A DNA stretch of 64,000 bases from JAYSYM01 sp964543475 (GCA_964543475.1 CAZIYJ010000001.1:434001-498000); one strand, 5' to 3'; positions 24,915-34,388 are shown, numbered from the stretch's first letter. Translations and numbers: made by a program. The notes: generated by a model from the sequence alone, not told the origin.

Positions 24915-25700
24915 ATGCAAAGAGTTCGATTCGAAACGGTTGATCATACAGCCTACATCACTCTCAACAGGCCAGAAGCTCGCAACGCTCTTGATCAGCA
25001 AATGATTTTGGAACTTACTGAAGTCTTCCGAAACCTTTCGCGAGAGAAGAGATTGCGATGTGTGGTTTTTGAGGGTGAAGGAAAATCTTTTTGCTCTGGG
25101 GCAGATCTTCAATGGATGCAGTCGATGGCTGCCTACACTCTCGATGAAAACCGAAGCGATGCGCACGCGTTAGACGAGATGTTCGCGACGATACGGGCGT
25201 GTAATTTGCCAATCATTGGCCGTGTTCAAGGACATGTCATGGGCGGAGCTCTTGGGCTCGTCGCGGTCTGTGATATTGTAAGTGCTGAAGCGGAGACTCA
25301 ATTTTGTTTCAGCGAAGTGAAGCTAGGACTTTTACCGGCAGTAATTTCTCCGTACGTACTTGAAAAGGCTAACCGGGGCCACGCGCAGCGCTTTATGATT
25401 ACGGGTGAAGTATTCACTACGGCACAAGCGGGCGCGATGGGCTTAGTTCATCATGTGGGCTCAGAGGCTGACTCAAAGTCTTTTGTCGCAAAAATGGTAG
25501 CAGCCTTACATCTCAACGGTCCTCAAGCCATGCAGTCGACGAAAGAACTTCTTCGTAGCGTCGGAGCAAGCGGCGTTAGTGTTGAGTCGAGCGAACTGAC
25601 AACAGAGGCAATCGCTGAGCGTCGCGTGAGTGATGAAGGTCAAGAGGGTCTAAAAGCCTTCTTCGCGAAAAAAGATGCATCGTGGAAAGTTAAGCTGTGA
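24915..25700 (+). CDS. liuC: methylglutaconyl-CoA hydratase (enoyl-CoA hydratase family)
   Basis: This 261-residue crotonase-fold enzyme should hydrate 3-methylglutaconyl-CoA to HMG-CoA. It has the crotonase core NRPEARNALDQQM, the oxyanion loop FCSGADLQWMQSMAAY, and GHVMGGALGLVAVCD. The DLQWM and EN-SDA pattern matches the leucine-pathway hydratase. I start it at the ATG at 24915, 1 nt after the beta-subunit stop; a longer frame inside that gene exists. Its stop overlaps the next gene by 4 nt. Confidence 0.88.
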   Translation: MQRVRFETVDHTAYITLNRPEARNALDQQMILELTEVFRNLSREKRLRCVVFEGEGKSFCSGADLQWMQSMAAYTLDENRSDAHALDEMFATIRACNLPIIGRVQGHVMGGALGLVAVCDIVSAEAETQFCFSEVKLGLLPAVISPYVLEKANRGHAQRFMITGEVFTTAQAGAMGLVHHVGSEADSKSFVAKMVAALHLNGPQAMQSTKELLRSVGASGVSVESSELTTEAIAERRVSDEGQEGLKAFFAKKDASWKVKL

Positions 25701-27184
25701 AAATAACGAAGCTTGCGATCGCAAATCGCGGTGAAGTTGCAGTTCGTATTATTCGTGCGTGCCATGAACTCGGCATCAAGACTGTGCTTCTACACTCCGA
25801 GGCCGATACCGAAACCAGAGCGTATCGACTTTCGGATGAAAAAATCTGTATAGGTCCTGCACCCACGAGCGAGAGCTATTTAAATATTGAAGCAAACGTC
25901 AATGGGGCTTTGAGTGCGGGCGCTGAAGCCGTTCACCCGGGATTTGGCTTTTTGTCTGAGAACGCAGATTTTGCAAAAGCTGTCGTTGATGCAGGTTTAA
26001 TTTTTGTTGGTCCTAAATCCGAAACGATTCGAGCCCTTGGCGACAAAATTTCGGCTAAACAACTTATTCAAGCAGCCAATGTACCAACTGTCCCTGGCTA
26101 CATGGGTGCCGATCAGAGTTTACCAACATTAATCAACGAAGCCGAAAAAATTGGATTCCCAGTTATCGTCAAGGCTGCAGCGGGCGGTGGCGGTCGCGGC
26201 ATGAAAGTGATCCGCAATCGTGCTGAAGCAGAAGAATTAATTTCGAGCGCGCAAAGAGAAGCAAAAAGTGCATTTGGATCTGAAGTAGTTTTCCTTGAAA
26301 AGTATTTAGACCGAGCAAAGCACATTGAGTTTCAAGTGTTTGGTGATTCGACCGGGAAATGTGTTCATCTCTTCGACCGAGAGTGCAGCGTTCAGCGTCG
26401 TCATCAAAAAATTATCGAAGAAGCGATTTCTCCAAGTCTAACTGATGATCTTCGCTCGCAGATGGCGAAGGCTGCGGTGAATCTTGCGCAAAAGGCGAAT
26501 TACCGAGGAGCGGGAACTGTCGAGTTTCTTGTTCAAGACGGAAAATTCTATTTTCTAGAGATGAACACTCGTTTGCAAGTTGAGCACCCAGTGACTGAAA
26601 TGGTGCTCGGGGTAGATCTTGTTAAAGCGCAGATTCTAACTGCAGCAGACGAGTTCATGATTTGGAAGCAGACAGATTTAATTCCGCGAGGCCATGCGAT
26701 CGAGTGCCGAGTCTATGCAGAAGATCCGTATCGAGGCGGAATGCCGAGCACAGGTAAACTCGGTGCTATGCACTTTCCTGAAGGGCCTGGCAGAAGATTC
26801 GAAGTCGGATTTGAAGAAGGCGATGAGATTACTCCCTACTATGACCCTATGGTTGCAAAGATTATTGTTTGGGATGAAACAAGACCTCGCGCAATCAGAA
26901 AGATGCTTCGAACTTTAGATGAGACTTTTGTTTTTGGTGTTCGACTGAATATTCCGTACTTAAAAGCAATATTAATGAACCCAGAATTTGTCGACGGAAC
27001 AATGACGACTCAATTTATTTCTAAATATTTGAGCGAAGGGTTGCCAGCGCAAAAGATGTCGGAAGAGCAGGAGAGTTTTGCGAAGGCTGTGTACAGCTCC
27101 GCTACCGCATCTGCCATCGGAAATCAGCCATCTGCTAGGAATTCAATAGTGTCCCCTTGGCAGCAGCATTGGAGAAACACATGA
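25697..27184 (+). CDS. liuD: biotin carboxylase subunit of methylcrotonyl-CoA carboxylase (without biotin carrier)
   Basis: This 495-residue ATP-grasp enzyme carboxylates biotin using bicarbonate. Typical parts are KLAIANRGEVAVRIIRACHE (N-terminal domain), AAAGGGGRGMKVIRN (glycine-rich ATP loop), DRECSVQRRHQKIIEEAIS, and EMNTRLQVEHPVTEMVLGVDLVK. Alpha subunits of this enzyme are usually about 650 residues with a biotin carrier at the end; here the frame stops earlier and the carrier is the next gene (4-nt overlap). It starts with a GTG overlapping the hydratase stop. Confidence 0.92.
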   Translation: MKITKLAIANRGEVAVRIIRACHELGIKTVLLHSEADTETRAYRLSDEKICIGPAPTSESYLNIEANVNGALSAGAEAVHPGFGFLSENADFAKAVVDAGLIFVGPKSETIRALGDKISAKQLIQAANVPTVPGYMGADQSLPTLINEAEKIGFPVIVKAAAGGGGRGMKVIRNRAEAEELISSAQREAKSAFGSEVVFLEKYLDRAKHIEFQVFGDSTGKCVHLFDRECSVQRRHQKIIEEAISPSLTDDLRSQMAKAAVNLAQKANYRGAGTVEFLVQDGKFYFLEMNTRLQVEHPVTEMVLGVDLVKAQILTAADEFMIWKQTDLIPRGHAIECRVYAEDPYRGGMPSTGKLGAMHFPEGPGRRFEVGFEEGDEITPYYDPMVAKIIVWDETRPRAIRKMLRTLDETFVFGVRLNIPYLKAILMNPEFVDGTMTTQFISKYLSEGLPAQKMSEEQESFAKAVYSSATASAIGNQPSARNSIVSPWQQHWRNT

Positions 27185-27552
27185 AACCAATGTCTGTCGA
27201 AGTGAATGGGCAAACTAAAACTGCTTTTGTTCAGCGCCTCGGTGAAACCTTGTGGGTTCACTTAGATGGAGAGACGTTTACTTACGAACCTGAAAAGCGG
27301 GGTTCGAAGAAACGTAAGGCCGGCGCCGGAAAGTCGGCCGCAGATGCGATTGCTCCGATGCCAGGAAAGATCACTAAGGTTGCAGTAGCTGAAGGGGCTG
27401 AAGTGACAGTCGGGCAGTTGCTCATTGTTCTTGAAGCGATGAAGATGGAGTACAGCCTTAAGGCCGCAGTGAGTGGTAAAGTGAAAAGTGTGAAGTGCAA
27501 AGTTGGCGACCAAGTTTCACTCGGGCAACTTCTAGTTGGAATAGAGGTCTAA
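27181..27552 (+). CDS. separate biotin carboxyl carrier protein
   Basis: This 123-residue protein is a biotinyl domain: APMPGKITKVAVAEGAEVTVGQ, then VLEAMKMEYSLKAAVSG, with the biotinylated Lys in the EAMKM motif, and a closing VKCKVGDQVSLGQLLVGIEV. The N-terminal 60 residues form a small domain of its own (FVQRLGETLWVHLDG) plus a basic linker. The ATG overlaps the stop of the biotin carboxylase by 4 nt, so this is the detached end of what is usually one alpha subunit. Confidence 0.92.
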   Translation: MKPMSVEVNGQTKTAFVQRLGETLWVHLDGETFTYEPEKRGSKKRKAGAGKSAADAIAPMPGKITKVAVAEGAEVTVGQLLIVLEAMKMEYSLKAAVSGKVKSVKCKVGDQVSLGQLLVGIEV

Positions 27553-27553
27553 G

Positions 27554-28459
27554 TTGGCAAAGAAGATCACACTCGTAGAAGTAGGCCCAAGAGACGGCCT
27601 GCAAAATGAGAAAAAAGTTTTAAGCCAAGAAATTCGTCTCGAGTTTTCTCGCAAGCTTGTTGATGCCGGACTTAAGAAAATAGAGATTGGTGCCTTTGTA
27701 TCTCCTAAGTGGGTTCCGCAAATGATCGGCTCAGCTGAGCTCTTTGCAAAAGCTCAGAAAGAATCTTTCTCTAAAAATGCTGAATTGTCTGCGCTAGTAC
27801 CAAATGTTCATGGCATGAACGACGCGGTTGCCGCAGGTGTTAAGCACGTTGCGATTTTCGGTTCGGCAAGCGAAGCATTCTCGCAAAAAAATATCAATTG
27901 TAGCATCGATGAGAGTCTTGAGCGTTTCGCGCAAGTACTGAAGATTGCCAAGCAGAACAAAATCAAAGTGCGTGGCTATTTGAGTATGTGTTTTGGCTGC
28001 CCATTTGAGGGAGACGTTCCTGAGGCCAGAGTAGTGAAGCTCGTAAAGAAATTTGCCGAGCTTGGCATCTACGAGATTTCGATTGGTGACACAATCGGTG
28101 TTGCAGACCCTGCTCAAGTCAGGCGATTGGTTTCAAAGTTAATCAATGCGGTTGGTGCTAAGCGACTTGCGATGCACTTTCATGACACTCGCGGGACCGC
28201 ACTCGCAAATATTCTCGCGAGCCTTGATCTTGGAATTACTGTTTTTGATAGTAGTCTTGGGGGCCTTGGCGGCTGCCCTTACTCGCCGAACTCTACAGGC
28301 AACGTTGCGACCGAAGATGTTGTCTACATGCTCGAACGAATGGGCTACAACACCGGGACTGATCTTTCGAAGTTGATCGAACTCAATAAATGGATGACTG
28401 AACATATCGGCCATCCACTCCCTGCGCGCGTTTCAAAAGCCGGAATCCCAAAACGTTAG
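27554..28459 (+). CDS. liuE: hydroxymethylglutaryl-CoA lyase
   Basis: This 301-residue enzyme cleaves HMG-CoA to acetyl-CoA and acetoacetate, the last step of leucine degradation. It begins VEVGPRDGLQNEKKV (metal- and substrate-binding Arg-Asp) and carries the catalytic-cysteine loop GGLGGCPYSPNSTGN near residues 230-245. It starts with TTG after an AGAGGT ribosome-binding site. The gene ends tail-to-tail with a small secreted-protein gene, overlapping by 4 nt at the stops. Confidence 0.93.
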   Translation: MAKKITLVEVGPRDGLQNEKKVLSQEIRLEFSRKLVDAGLKKIEIGAFVSPKWVPQMIGSAELFAKAQKESFSKNAELSALVPNVHGMNDAVAAGVKHVAIFGSASEAFSQKNINCSIDESLERFAQVLKIAKQNKIKVRGYLSMCFGCPFEGDVPEARVVKLVKKFAELGIYEISIGDTIGVADPAQVRRLVSKLINAVGAKRLAMHFHDTRGTALANILASLDLGITVFDSSLGGLGGCPYSPNSTGNVATEDVVYMLERMGYNTGTDLSKLIELNKWMTEHIGHPLPARVSKAGIPKR

Positions 28460-28833
28460 TTTTGAATATCAGATGAATATGTTGGAGCGATCGGGTTTCT
28501 AAGAACGTATTTATAATTGCGTGCATCTGAGTTGACTTGAAGTTTGTAGACGCGATCTGTACCAATGGCTTCACAGTCAATTGGCTGTAAGTCGACGATT
28601 TCAATGTAAGTAACAGATCCAGACTGAGTAGTCTGAATGTCGAGACTCTTTACTGCACATGAATTGATTGTAACATTGATCATCGTATAAGGCTGAACAG
28701 CAGCAATTCCGCCACCACCAATAATTTCGATACTTACGTCTTTCACTTCTGGAAGGTTCGTCGAAACAGACGATTGAGCTTGTGCTACGTTGTTCAAGCT
28801 TAAAGTAAGAGCGGCTAAAACTAAAAATTTCAT
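28456..28833 (-). CDS. small secreted protein with two cysteines, unknown family
   Basis: This 125-residue exported protein has a clear signal peptide (MKFLVLAALTLSLNNVAQAQ). The mature part holds NSCAVKSLDIQTTQSG and PIDCEAIGTD, with one Cys each, perhaps disulfide-linked. The same TQSG and CEAI pattern occurs in the secreted protein at 44889-45272. I chose the ATG at 28833, which has a strong AGGAGGA ribosome-binding site. No function was recognised. Confidence 0.75.
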   Translation of the reverse strand: MKFLVLAALTLSLNNVAQAQSSVSTNLPEVKDVSIEIIGGGGIAAVQPYTMINVTINSCAVKSLDIQTTQSGSVTYIEIVDLQPIDCEAIGTDRVYKLQVNSDARNYKYVLRNPIAPTYSSDIQN

Positions 28834-29142
28834 CGAGTCCTCCTCGGACAAATGTAATGAGTCTAATATTTTATAAACGGAGGGAGTTTAAACGATTCAA
28901 GACTCTCTTTATAGACCTCAAGTAAAAATGCCAAGTCCGTTGCGAAAATGGGCGCAACTCATTTTGGCGACAGTCCGATCTGTAAAAAGTATGGTCACCG
29001 TGAAGCCAAAATTGTCTTTCTCCTCTAGTTCCGTAAGTTTAGCGCTTCATAAGCCTCTAGTTTCGATCCTAGTCTCAAAATTCTGGTACATAATGTGCTC
29101 CCTCTTCCCATCGGAGAACTGAGTTTCTCTCAAGGAGAGCAG
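28834..29142. other. 309-bp divergent intergenic region
   Basis: The region lies between two divergent exported-protein genes. On the minus strand, TTGAAT (28895-28900) and TATAAA (28870-28875), 19 nt apart, could be a weak promoter for the small secreted protein. On the plus strand GGTACATAATG (about 29084-29094) is a possible -10 for the lipoprotein gene. A 64-codon plus-strand frame at 28928 has no ribosome-binding site and is not supported. No RNA gene was seen. Confidence 0.4.
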
Positions 29143-29835
29143 ATGAAGACATTTTCATTATCGATGTTGGCAGTAACAGGTTTAGCACTTTCACTAGCGG
29201 CTTGCGGGCCGGGCATTAAAGGTGAAGGCACTAAAAAGCCAAACGTTGCACGTCTGCTAAAGATCCAGGAAAAAGCTGAGGCGAAAGAACTAGCTAACTA
29301 CCCACACATAAAATCAATCGCACTTGGCGAATCTGACGACAACGAAGTTTTGGTGAAAGTTGAGCTTGAGAATGTAGGCGCGGACCTCGACGAAGCACAG
29401 AAGTCTGTAGACGGACTAGTTGCAATTAAAGGTGAAGCATTAAGTGAAGTCGATGTAGTTAAAGGAAAAGCCAACACATACAAAATCAAATTAATCTGCA
29501 TAGAAGAGTGCACGATGATTGCTGGCGTACTAGACGTTGAAGCAATTGCAGTTGAAGCAACTGAAGTTGTTGAAGCAGTTGAAGAGACTAAAAAAGAAGA
29601 AGTTAAAGAAGAGGAGTCAGAAGAATTGTTTTCGGCTCAGTCTGGAACTACTGCTCCCGAAGCAAAGCCAAGCGTAGCTGTAGCACAGAACTCAATTCGC
29701 ACTGGCATCATCGTTTCTGCAACTGGCGAAGTGATGAAAATGAAAGTACTTGATAGCTCTTCAACTGTTGAAGCAAGCATCGAAGCATTATTGTCAGACG
29801 TTGCTCAGAAGAAGTCTCTTGGTTTGATCAAGTAA
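29143..29835 (+). CDS. lipoprotein with acidic repeat region, unknown
   Basis: This 230-residue protein has lipobox LAAC (Cys21). The N-terminal part (about 30-145) is alpha/beta, with IKLICIEECTMIAGVLDVEA. Next comes a low-complexity acidic segment (repeated VEA and KEEVKEEE, about residues 145-175), then a further soluble part. The ATG at 29143 has AAGGAGAG upstream. The next gene follows after 10 nt, so the two form one unit. No family was recognised. Confidence 0.72.
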   Translation: MKTFSLSMLAVTGLALSLAACGPGIKGEGTKKPNVARLLKIQEKAEAKELANYPHIKSIALGESDDNEVLVKVELENVGADLDEAQKSVDGLVAIKGEALSEVDVVKGKANTYKIKLICIEECTMIAGVLDVEAIAVEATEVVEAVEETKKEEVKEEESEELFSAQSGTTAPEAKPSVAVAQNSIRTGIIVSATGEVMKMKVLDSSSTVEASIEALLSDVAQKKSLGLIK

Positions 29836-29845
29836 GGAAAGTCAC

Positions 29846-31222
29846 ATGGGACTCAGTGATCTCTTCATTCGAGTCCTCTGTATCGGCTCAGTCGTACTTT
29901 ACGCCGCATCTGCAAGTCTAATTACAAAGCCTCAAGTTCAGTTTACTCCGTCGATAGTTTCAAAACTTTTACAGGTCTCAAACAACACGACGAGTTCGTT
30001 TAGTACAACGACAGTTGAGGATCAATTTCTCCTTCAAAATCTTAGTTCACGAGTGAATGCGCTAGGTGCGTTGTTTCGTATTATCGGAGTTCCTCAGCAG
30101 CCACTTACTATAGTGATCGATCAAGATCACCCTGTGCGAGTTTCGATCGGCGCAACTGACGTTATTATTGGTAAGACCGCAGCAGTGGCAAAGGGACAAC
30201 TTGAGCACGCGATAATTAAGGCATGGCTTCGCCAAGTCGGGTCATCTGAAGTATTAAATAATCCACTCAGGGCCCAAGTTTATGCCGATCTTATAGTTGC
30301 GCTTTACCTTGGTGAGCTAGAGTTGCATGATCCCGCAAACCAAAGAATCGCAAAGTTTAGCGAAGTTAACGATTGGCCCTCTGATCTATTGGGAACTTTT
30401 CAACTATGCGAATCTGCGTGGCGTCCCGCTGAGCTAATCTCGTATTGCAGCGGTTTGAAATCGAACACCGACAATACTCAAACTTCATATTCATTAAGAA
30501 GTGTGATCGGAAGCTTGATCTGGAAAGACTTAAGCGGACTCAGCCTTTTAGAGCGAAGCACAGCTCTTTCATTTCTTTCTCGTAACATAAGATCTCAATC
30601 GATTACCGCTGAAATCATCAATAATTCAGAGTCGCCCCGAACACAGAGTAGCGAAACATTAGAAAGCTTACGATTCTCAATTCAGGCTGAAGCGCTAGAA
30701 ATCTATCCGCGGTTAGTAAGCGAGCTTCCAGCGGCCGTTACAAAAATCGGAATGATTCGCGACAACAAGCTTTCACTGGCTGGTGGCTTTGAAATCAAAT
30801 CGGCTAAAGATTTAAAATTCGCGAAGATGATCATTGAATCTTGTACTGCGCCTAGCCTCAAGCAATTACTTGCGAAAACTTCGGACTCTGTCGAGCACAT
30901 TCTCTTGGTACAAAATTGCGAGAACAAGCGACTAGACTATTCTGGTTTTATCAAAGCGGGAGTAGCTAGCTTTGCACAGCAAAATCGTTCGGTAAAATTC
31001 ACTTACCTTCACCGTGCCTCACTTATGTTAGCTGGTAAAATGATTCAGAACTTTGATATTCAAGCAGCTCTTGCGTATGACCCATTGTCGCCAAATTCGT
31101 CGGAGTCAAAGAGTGCAAAGTTCTTGGGTTTAGATCAGAAGATCTTTAGAGAAGATCTCGGAGCATTCAAAGTGAATGGCCCCATCGGAGCCATTCTTTG
31201 GTATCGCGGAGAGAATACTTAG
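29846..31222 (+). CDS. exported or membrane-anchored protein of unknown function
   Basis: This 458-residue protein has an N-terminal hydrophobic segment (LCIGSVVLYAASAS, about residues 11-25) acting as a signal or anchor. The rest is a mixed alpha/beta soluble region rich in Ser and Leu with few cysteines, and no recognised motif. It is co-transcribed with the lipoprotein gene 10 nt upstream and ends tail-to-tail with panD (4-nt stop overlap). It may partner with the lipoprotein in the envelope. Confidence 0.6.
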   Translation: MGLSDLFIRVLCIGSVVLYAASASLITKPQVQFTPSIVSKLLQVSNNTTSSFSTTTVEDQFLLQNLSSRVNALGALFRIIGVPQQPLTIVIDQDHPVRVSIGATDVIIGKTAAVAKGQLEHAIIKAWLRQVGSSEVLNNPLRAQVYADLIVALYLGELELHDPANQRIAKFSEVNDWPSDLLGTFQLCESAWRPAELISYCSGLKSNTDNTQTSYSLRSVIGSLIWKDLSGLSLLERSTALSFLSRNIRSQSITAEIINNSESPRTQSSETLESLRFSIQAEALEIYPRLVSELPAAVTKIGMIRDNKLSLAGGFEIKSAKDLKFAKMIIESCTAPSLKQLLAKTSDSVEHILLVQNCENKRLDYSGFIKAGVASFAQQNRSVKFTYLHRASLMLAGKMIQNFDIQAALAYDPLSPNSSESKSAKFLGLDQKIFREDLGAFKVNGPIGAILWYRGENT

Positions 31223-31578
31223 TGAGCGTGTGTAACGCTCTTAATTTTGTTTTGCTCATCTACGAAAACTAAATTTGGCCGATGCTTGCTGACCTCATCA
31301 TTTTCAAGATCAACAAATGCCGCAATAATTACGATATCGCCCTTGAGGACCATTCTCGCAGCGGCACCATTGAGGCAAATTTCATTTTTCTTTCCGTGAA
31401 TCACATAGGTCGCAAATCGTGCGCCGTTATTGCAATTGTAAATCTCGACTCGTTCAAACTCACGAAGACCAGCAGCTTCGCAAAGTGCAGGGTCAATCGA
31501 TATCGAACCTTCGTACGAAAGGTCGGCATCGGTAACAGTGGCGCGGTGAATTTTGCATTTTAAAAAAGATGATCTCAT
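31219..31578 (-). CDS. panD: aspartate 1-decarboxylase
   Basis: This 119-residue enzyme makes beta-alanine from aspartate for pantothenate. The self-cleavage site is Gly24-Ser25 in DLSYEGSISID; cleavage yields the pyruvoyl cofactor. YNCNNGARFATYVI and CLNGAAARMVLKGDIVII are standard PanD segments. It is the last gene of the pantothenate operon, 8 nt after coaX. Confidence 0.96.
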   Translation of the reverse strand: MRSSFLKCKIHRATVTDADLSYEGSISIDPALCEAAGLREFERVEIYNCNNGARFATYVIHGKKNEICLNGAAARMVLKGDIVIIAAFVDLENDEVSKHRPNLVFVDEQNKIKSVTHAH

Positions 31579-31586
31579 TTTCTACC

Positions 31587-32357
31587 TCACGAATTCATTT
31601 TCAAAGCTTGATTTAAACCACGAAGAACCAAATCAGGAACAGTGACATCGAACAAATTTTCTTTTTCAAATAAAGAAGAGAAGCCGCCAGTGCCAATCAC
31701 TTTTGCGGGCTTTCCGGCGAACGCCTCTTGAATCAGGCGCTCCTTAATTTCTTTAATCATTCCAATTTGACCAAAGAAGAGGCCTGACTGGATGCTCTCG
31801 ACAGTCGAGCGACCCAATGCTTCTTTCATTGGTAAAATCTCGACTGAAGGAAGCTTAGCTGTACGAGTTTCAAGAGCTTCCATCGAAATTCTTAAGCCTG
31901 CCAAGATAACTCCGCCTAAGTAGTCTTTCTCAGCAGTGATTGCACAAAACGTCGTTGCCGTTCCGAAATCAATAATTATTAAATTCTCATTCGGATAGAG
32001 CTGAGTAGCTGCGATCGAATTAGCAATGCGATCTGCACCAACTTCAAGCGGGTTCCGGTATTTAATTTTGAGACCGGTCTTAACTCCGGCCTGCAGAATA
32101 AAAGGATTCTGATTGAAGTACTTAATGCAGCAACTGCGAAGAGAGTGAACTGCGTCGGGCACCACAGAGCAAAACGCGATCTGATGAATCGACTTATAAT
32201 CTATTTCATTCTCACGAAGTACATTTCGCAAAAATAACCCGAGCTCATCGCTCGATGCGCGGAACTCAGAAGTTCTTCTGAACTGCATTTTGAGTCGATC
32301 ACCTTCAAAAACACCGGCGTGAATTTGGGTGTTACCAACATCTAGGCATAAGATCAT
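31587..32357 (-). CDS. coaX: type III pantothenate kinase
   Basis: This 256-residue kinase phosphorylates pantothenate, the first step of CoA synthesis. The phosphate loop is LCLDVGNTQIHAGVFEGD near the start; IDFGTATTFCAI and EVGADRIANSIAA are further family motifs, with the catalytic Asp in the VGADR segment. Type III enzymes resist feedback by CoA. It overlaps coaBC by 4 nt. Confidence 0.95.
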   Translation of the reverse strand: MILCLDVGNTQIHAGVFEGDRLKMQFRRTSEFRASSDELGLFLRNVLRENEIDYKSIHQIAFCSVVPDAVHSLRSCCIKYFNQNPFILQAGVKTGLKIKYRNPLEVGADRIANSIAATQLYPNENLIIIDFGTATTFCAITAEKDYLGGVILAGLRISMEALETRTAKLPSVEILPMKEALGRSTVESIQSGLFFGQIGMIKEIKERLIQEAFAGKPAKVIGTGGFSSLFEKENLFDVTVPDLVLRGLNQALKMNS

Positions 32358-33616
32358 AAACCGACCTCGCGAATGAGTTGCTCAAGCTTTTCAGCTAGTT
32401 CCTTTTTTGTTCCGGTTCTCGCAATCAACTTTCCTTGATGATCAAGGACAGATGCGGGATGAGTGGTGCTCGTGATTTCAAATAAGTCATTATGAACCAC
32501 AAAGTTGGTTGCCGAGCTTTTAATGAGAGAATCGATTTTCTCGGCAGCCTGATCATCAGTTGCGTGTGCTGTAAGTTTAAAGCCAATGACTTGAATGTCT
32601 TTATTGACCGAGTACGACCGAAGCTGATCAATGATTTTTGGGTTTCGTTTTAAGTTCAATTTTAAATCGCTTTGGCTTGAGATCTTCAAGTCCATCGATG
32701 GGATCTTTGAAACCCCATCAACTTCGACGGTCTCTACTGAGTAATCGCTGACCGCAGCCAAGTGAACTACAGCATCGTAGCTCTCCGAAGAGAGCTCAGT
32801 CTTAAGTGCATTGTCGAGATCAGCGTAGGTACCAAACGTAAGAACTTTGTTTGCACCTTTTGGCAAAGGAGAGGTCTTCGCAACTAGAGCAGTAACATTG
32901 TGGCCGACGTCATTTAAGTAATCGACGATGACGTTTCCGGTTTTTCCAGTGCTGGTGTTTGCGATTGAGCGAGCGCCATCGATCGTTTCGCGGGTGCCGC
33001 CAAGAGTAACTAGAACTTTCTTAGCCGAAACAGTTGAGCCTTCGAATTTTTCAGAAAGCTTTTGAACCGCCAAATGTTTACTAATTTCTTTAAGCGCATC
33101 TTCTGGCTCAATCAATCTTCCCGAGCCCACTTCTCCGCAAGCGAGTGCTCCTGAGCGAGTCTCTAAAATCTCAACTCCATATGAGCGAAGGCGTTTGAGG
33201 CTCTCTTGAGTCGCCGGATGCTCGAGCATCTTTGTATTCATCGCCGGAGCAACTAGGTACGGCTTGTTAAATGAATGCGCTAAAAACAAAGTAGAAATGA
33301 GATCTTCGCCAAGTCCGTTGGCAAATTTATTAATGGTGTTTGCTGAAGCTGGGTAGACGATTGTTAAATCTGCCCACTTCGCCCAGTTGATATGTCCCAT
33401 CAAATCGCCCGTAGCAAAAGTGTCGGTTAGCACCTTGCGGCCTGTAAGTCCTTCTAGCGTAGCTTCGCCGATGAACTTAAGTGCTGAAGTGGTCGCAACA
33501 GTTTGCACTTCGAAATTATTCTGAACGAGCTTCGAAATCAAAGCCGCAGCTTTGAAACAAGCAATTGAGCCAGTGAGCTTAAAAAGAATTTTACTGCGAT
33601 CGTTATTCTGCGACAT
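32354..33616 (-). CDS. coaBC: bifunctional phosphopantothenoylcysteine decarboxylase / phosphopantothenate-cysteine ligase
   Basis: This 420-residue enzyme carries out steps two and three of CoA synthesis. The N-terminal flavoprotein (CoaC) part has GSIACFKAAALISKL, the PASANTINKFANG segment, APAMN and ALACGEVGSGRL with the reactive Cys. The C-terminal ligase (CoaB) part begins VLVTLGGTRETIDGAR and has AAVSDY further on. It overlaps panC by 14 nt and coaX by 4 nt. Confidence 0.95.
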   Translation of the reverse strand: MSQNNDRSKILFKLTGSIACFKAAALISKLVQNNFEVQTVATTSALKFIGEATLEGLTGRKVLTDTFATGDLMGHINWAKWADLTIVYPASANTINKFANGLGEDLISTLFLAHSFNKPYLVAPAMNTKMLEHPATQESLKRLRSYGVEILETRSGALACGEVGSGRLIEPEDALKEISKHLAVQKLSEKFEGSTVSAKKVLVTLGGTRETIDGARSIANTSTGKTGNVIVDYLNDVGHNVTALVAKTSPLPKGANKVLTFGTYADLDNALKTELSSESYDAVVHLAAVSDYSVETVEVDGVSKIPSMDLKISSQSDLKLNLKRNPKIIDQLRSYSVNKDIQVIGFKLTAHATDDQAAEKIDSLIKSSATNFVVHNDLFEITSTTHPASVLDHQGKLIARTGTKKELAEKLEQLIREVGL

Positions 33617-34388
33617 TGTCTATCAACCTTACTTCGCCATTTGGACTTTTCACTCTGACCGCGCCAAATCTTCTTCCATCTCGTTGTTCGAGATAATCCA
33701 CTTCGATGCCGTTTTCTATGAGATCTATTTTTGCATTTTCTAAATCGGTCGCATTTTTAAGAATCGAAGCAAAGACCGTGGCCTTCTCTCGCCCAGCCGA
33801 ATCTAATTTTGTATTGCGTGAACTCATGGCAACACCATCGCTTTCGCGAACAGTGGGGCAGGCGACAATTTCGGTTTGCATAAAGAACGCAGCGACCATG
33901 TCTTTAATCAGCTGAAGCTGTTGGTAATCTTTTTCTCCGAAGTAAGCTTTGGCAGGTCGAGTGAGGTTTAAAAGTTTCATCACAACAGTTAATACGCCGG
34001 TGAAGTGGCCCGGGCGATGTGCACCACAAAGTGTATTGCTAAGTTCTGATTCGGTGACTTGATATCGATATCCGTCTGCATAAAGGTCTTCATACTTTGG
34101 CAAAATGACGTGATCAACTCCCGCAGCTTCGGCCATTGCCAAATCGGCTTCGAGTGTCTGTGGATAATTCTGTAGATCTTGTTGGTCATTAAACTGAGTT
34201 GGGTTGACGTAAATGCTGAGTGCTACGACATCATTCTCGGCACGAGCGCGCTCAAGAAGTGCCTTATGCCCTTTGTGAAGAGCACCCATTGTCGGTACAA
34301 AGCCAATTCGCGTGGTAGGCGAGTACTTGGCTCGGCAGTTTTGCCACTCGGTCATAGAGCGATGAATTTGTAGTCGCTGAATCTGCAT
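33603..34388 (-). CDS. panC: pantothenate synthetase
   Basis: This 261-residue ligase joins pantoate and beta-alanine using ATP. The ATP-binding motif is PTMGALHKGHKALLERA, and MSSRNTKLDSAGR is the second (KMSKS-like) signature. YFGEKDYQQLQLIKDMV and CGAHRPGHFTGVLTVV are further standard segments. It lies within the operon, overlapping panB's stop codon by 1 nt. Confidence 0.96.
   Translation of the reverse strand: MQIQRLQIHRSMTEWQNCRAKYSPTTRIGFVPTMGALHKGHKALLERARAENDVVALSIYVNPTQFNDQQDLQNYPQTLEADLAMAEAAGVDHVILPKYEDLYADGYRYQVTESELSNTLCGAHRPGHFTGVLTVVMKLLNLTRPAKAYFGEKDYQQLQLIKDMVAAFFMQTEIVACPTVRESDGVAMSSRNTKLDSAGREKATVFASILKNATDLENAKIDLIENGIEVDYLEQRDGRRFGAVRVKSPNGEVRLIDNVAE

Noticed and set aside
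28928..29122. 64-codon plus-strand frame in the intergenic region
   Set aside because: No ribosome-binding site, no recognisable domain, and it overlaps the probable promoter and leader of the lipoprotein gene.
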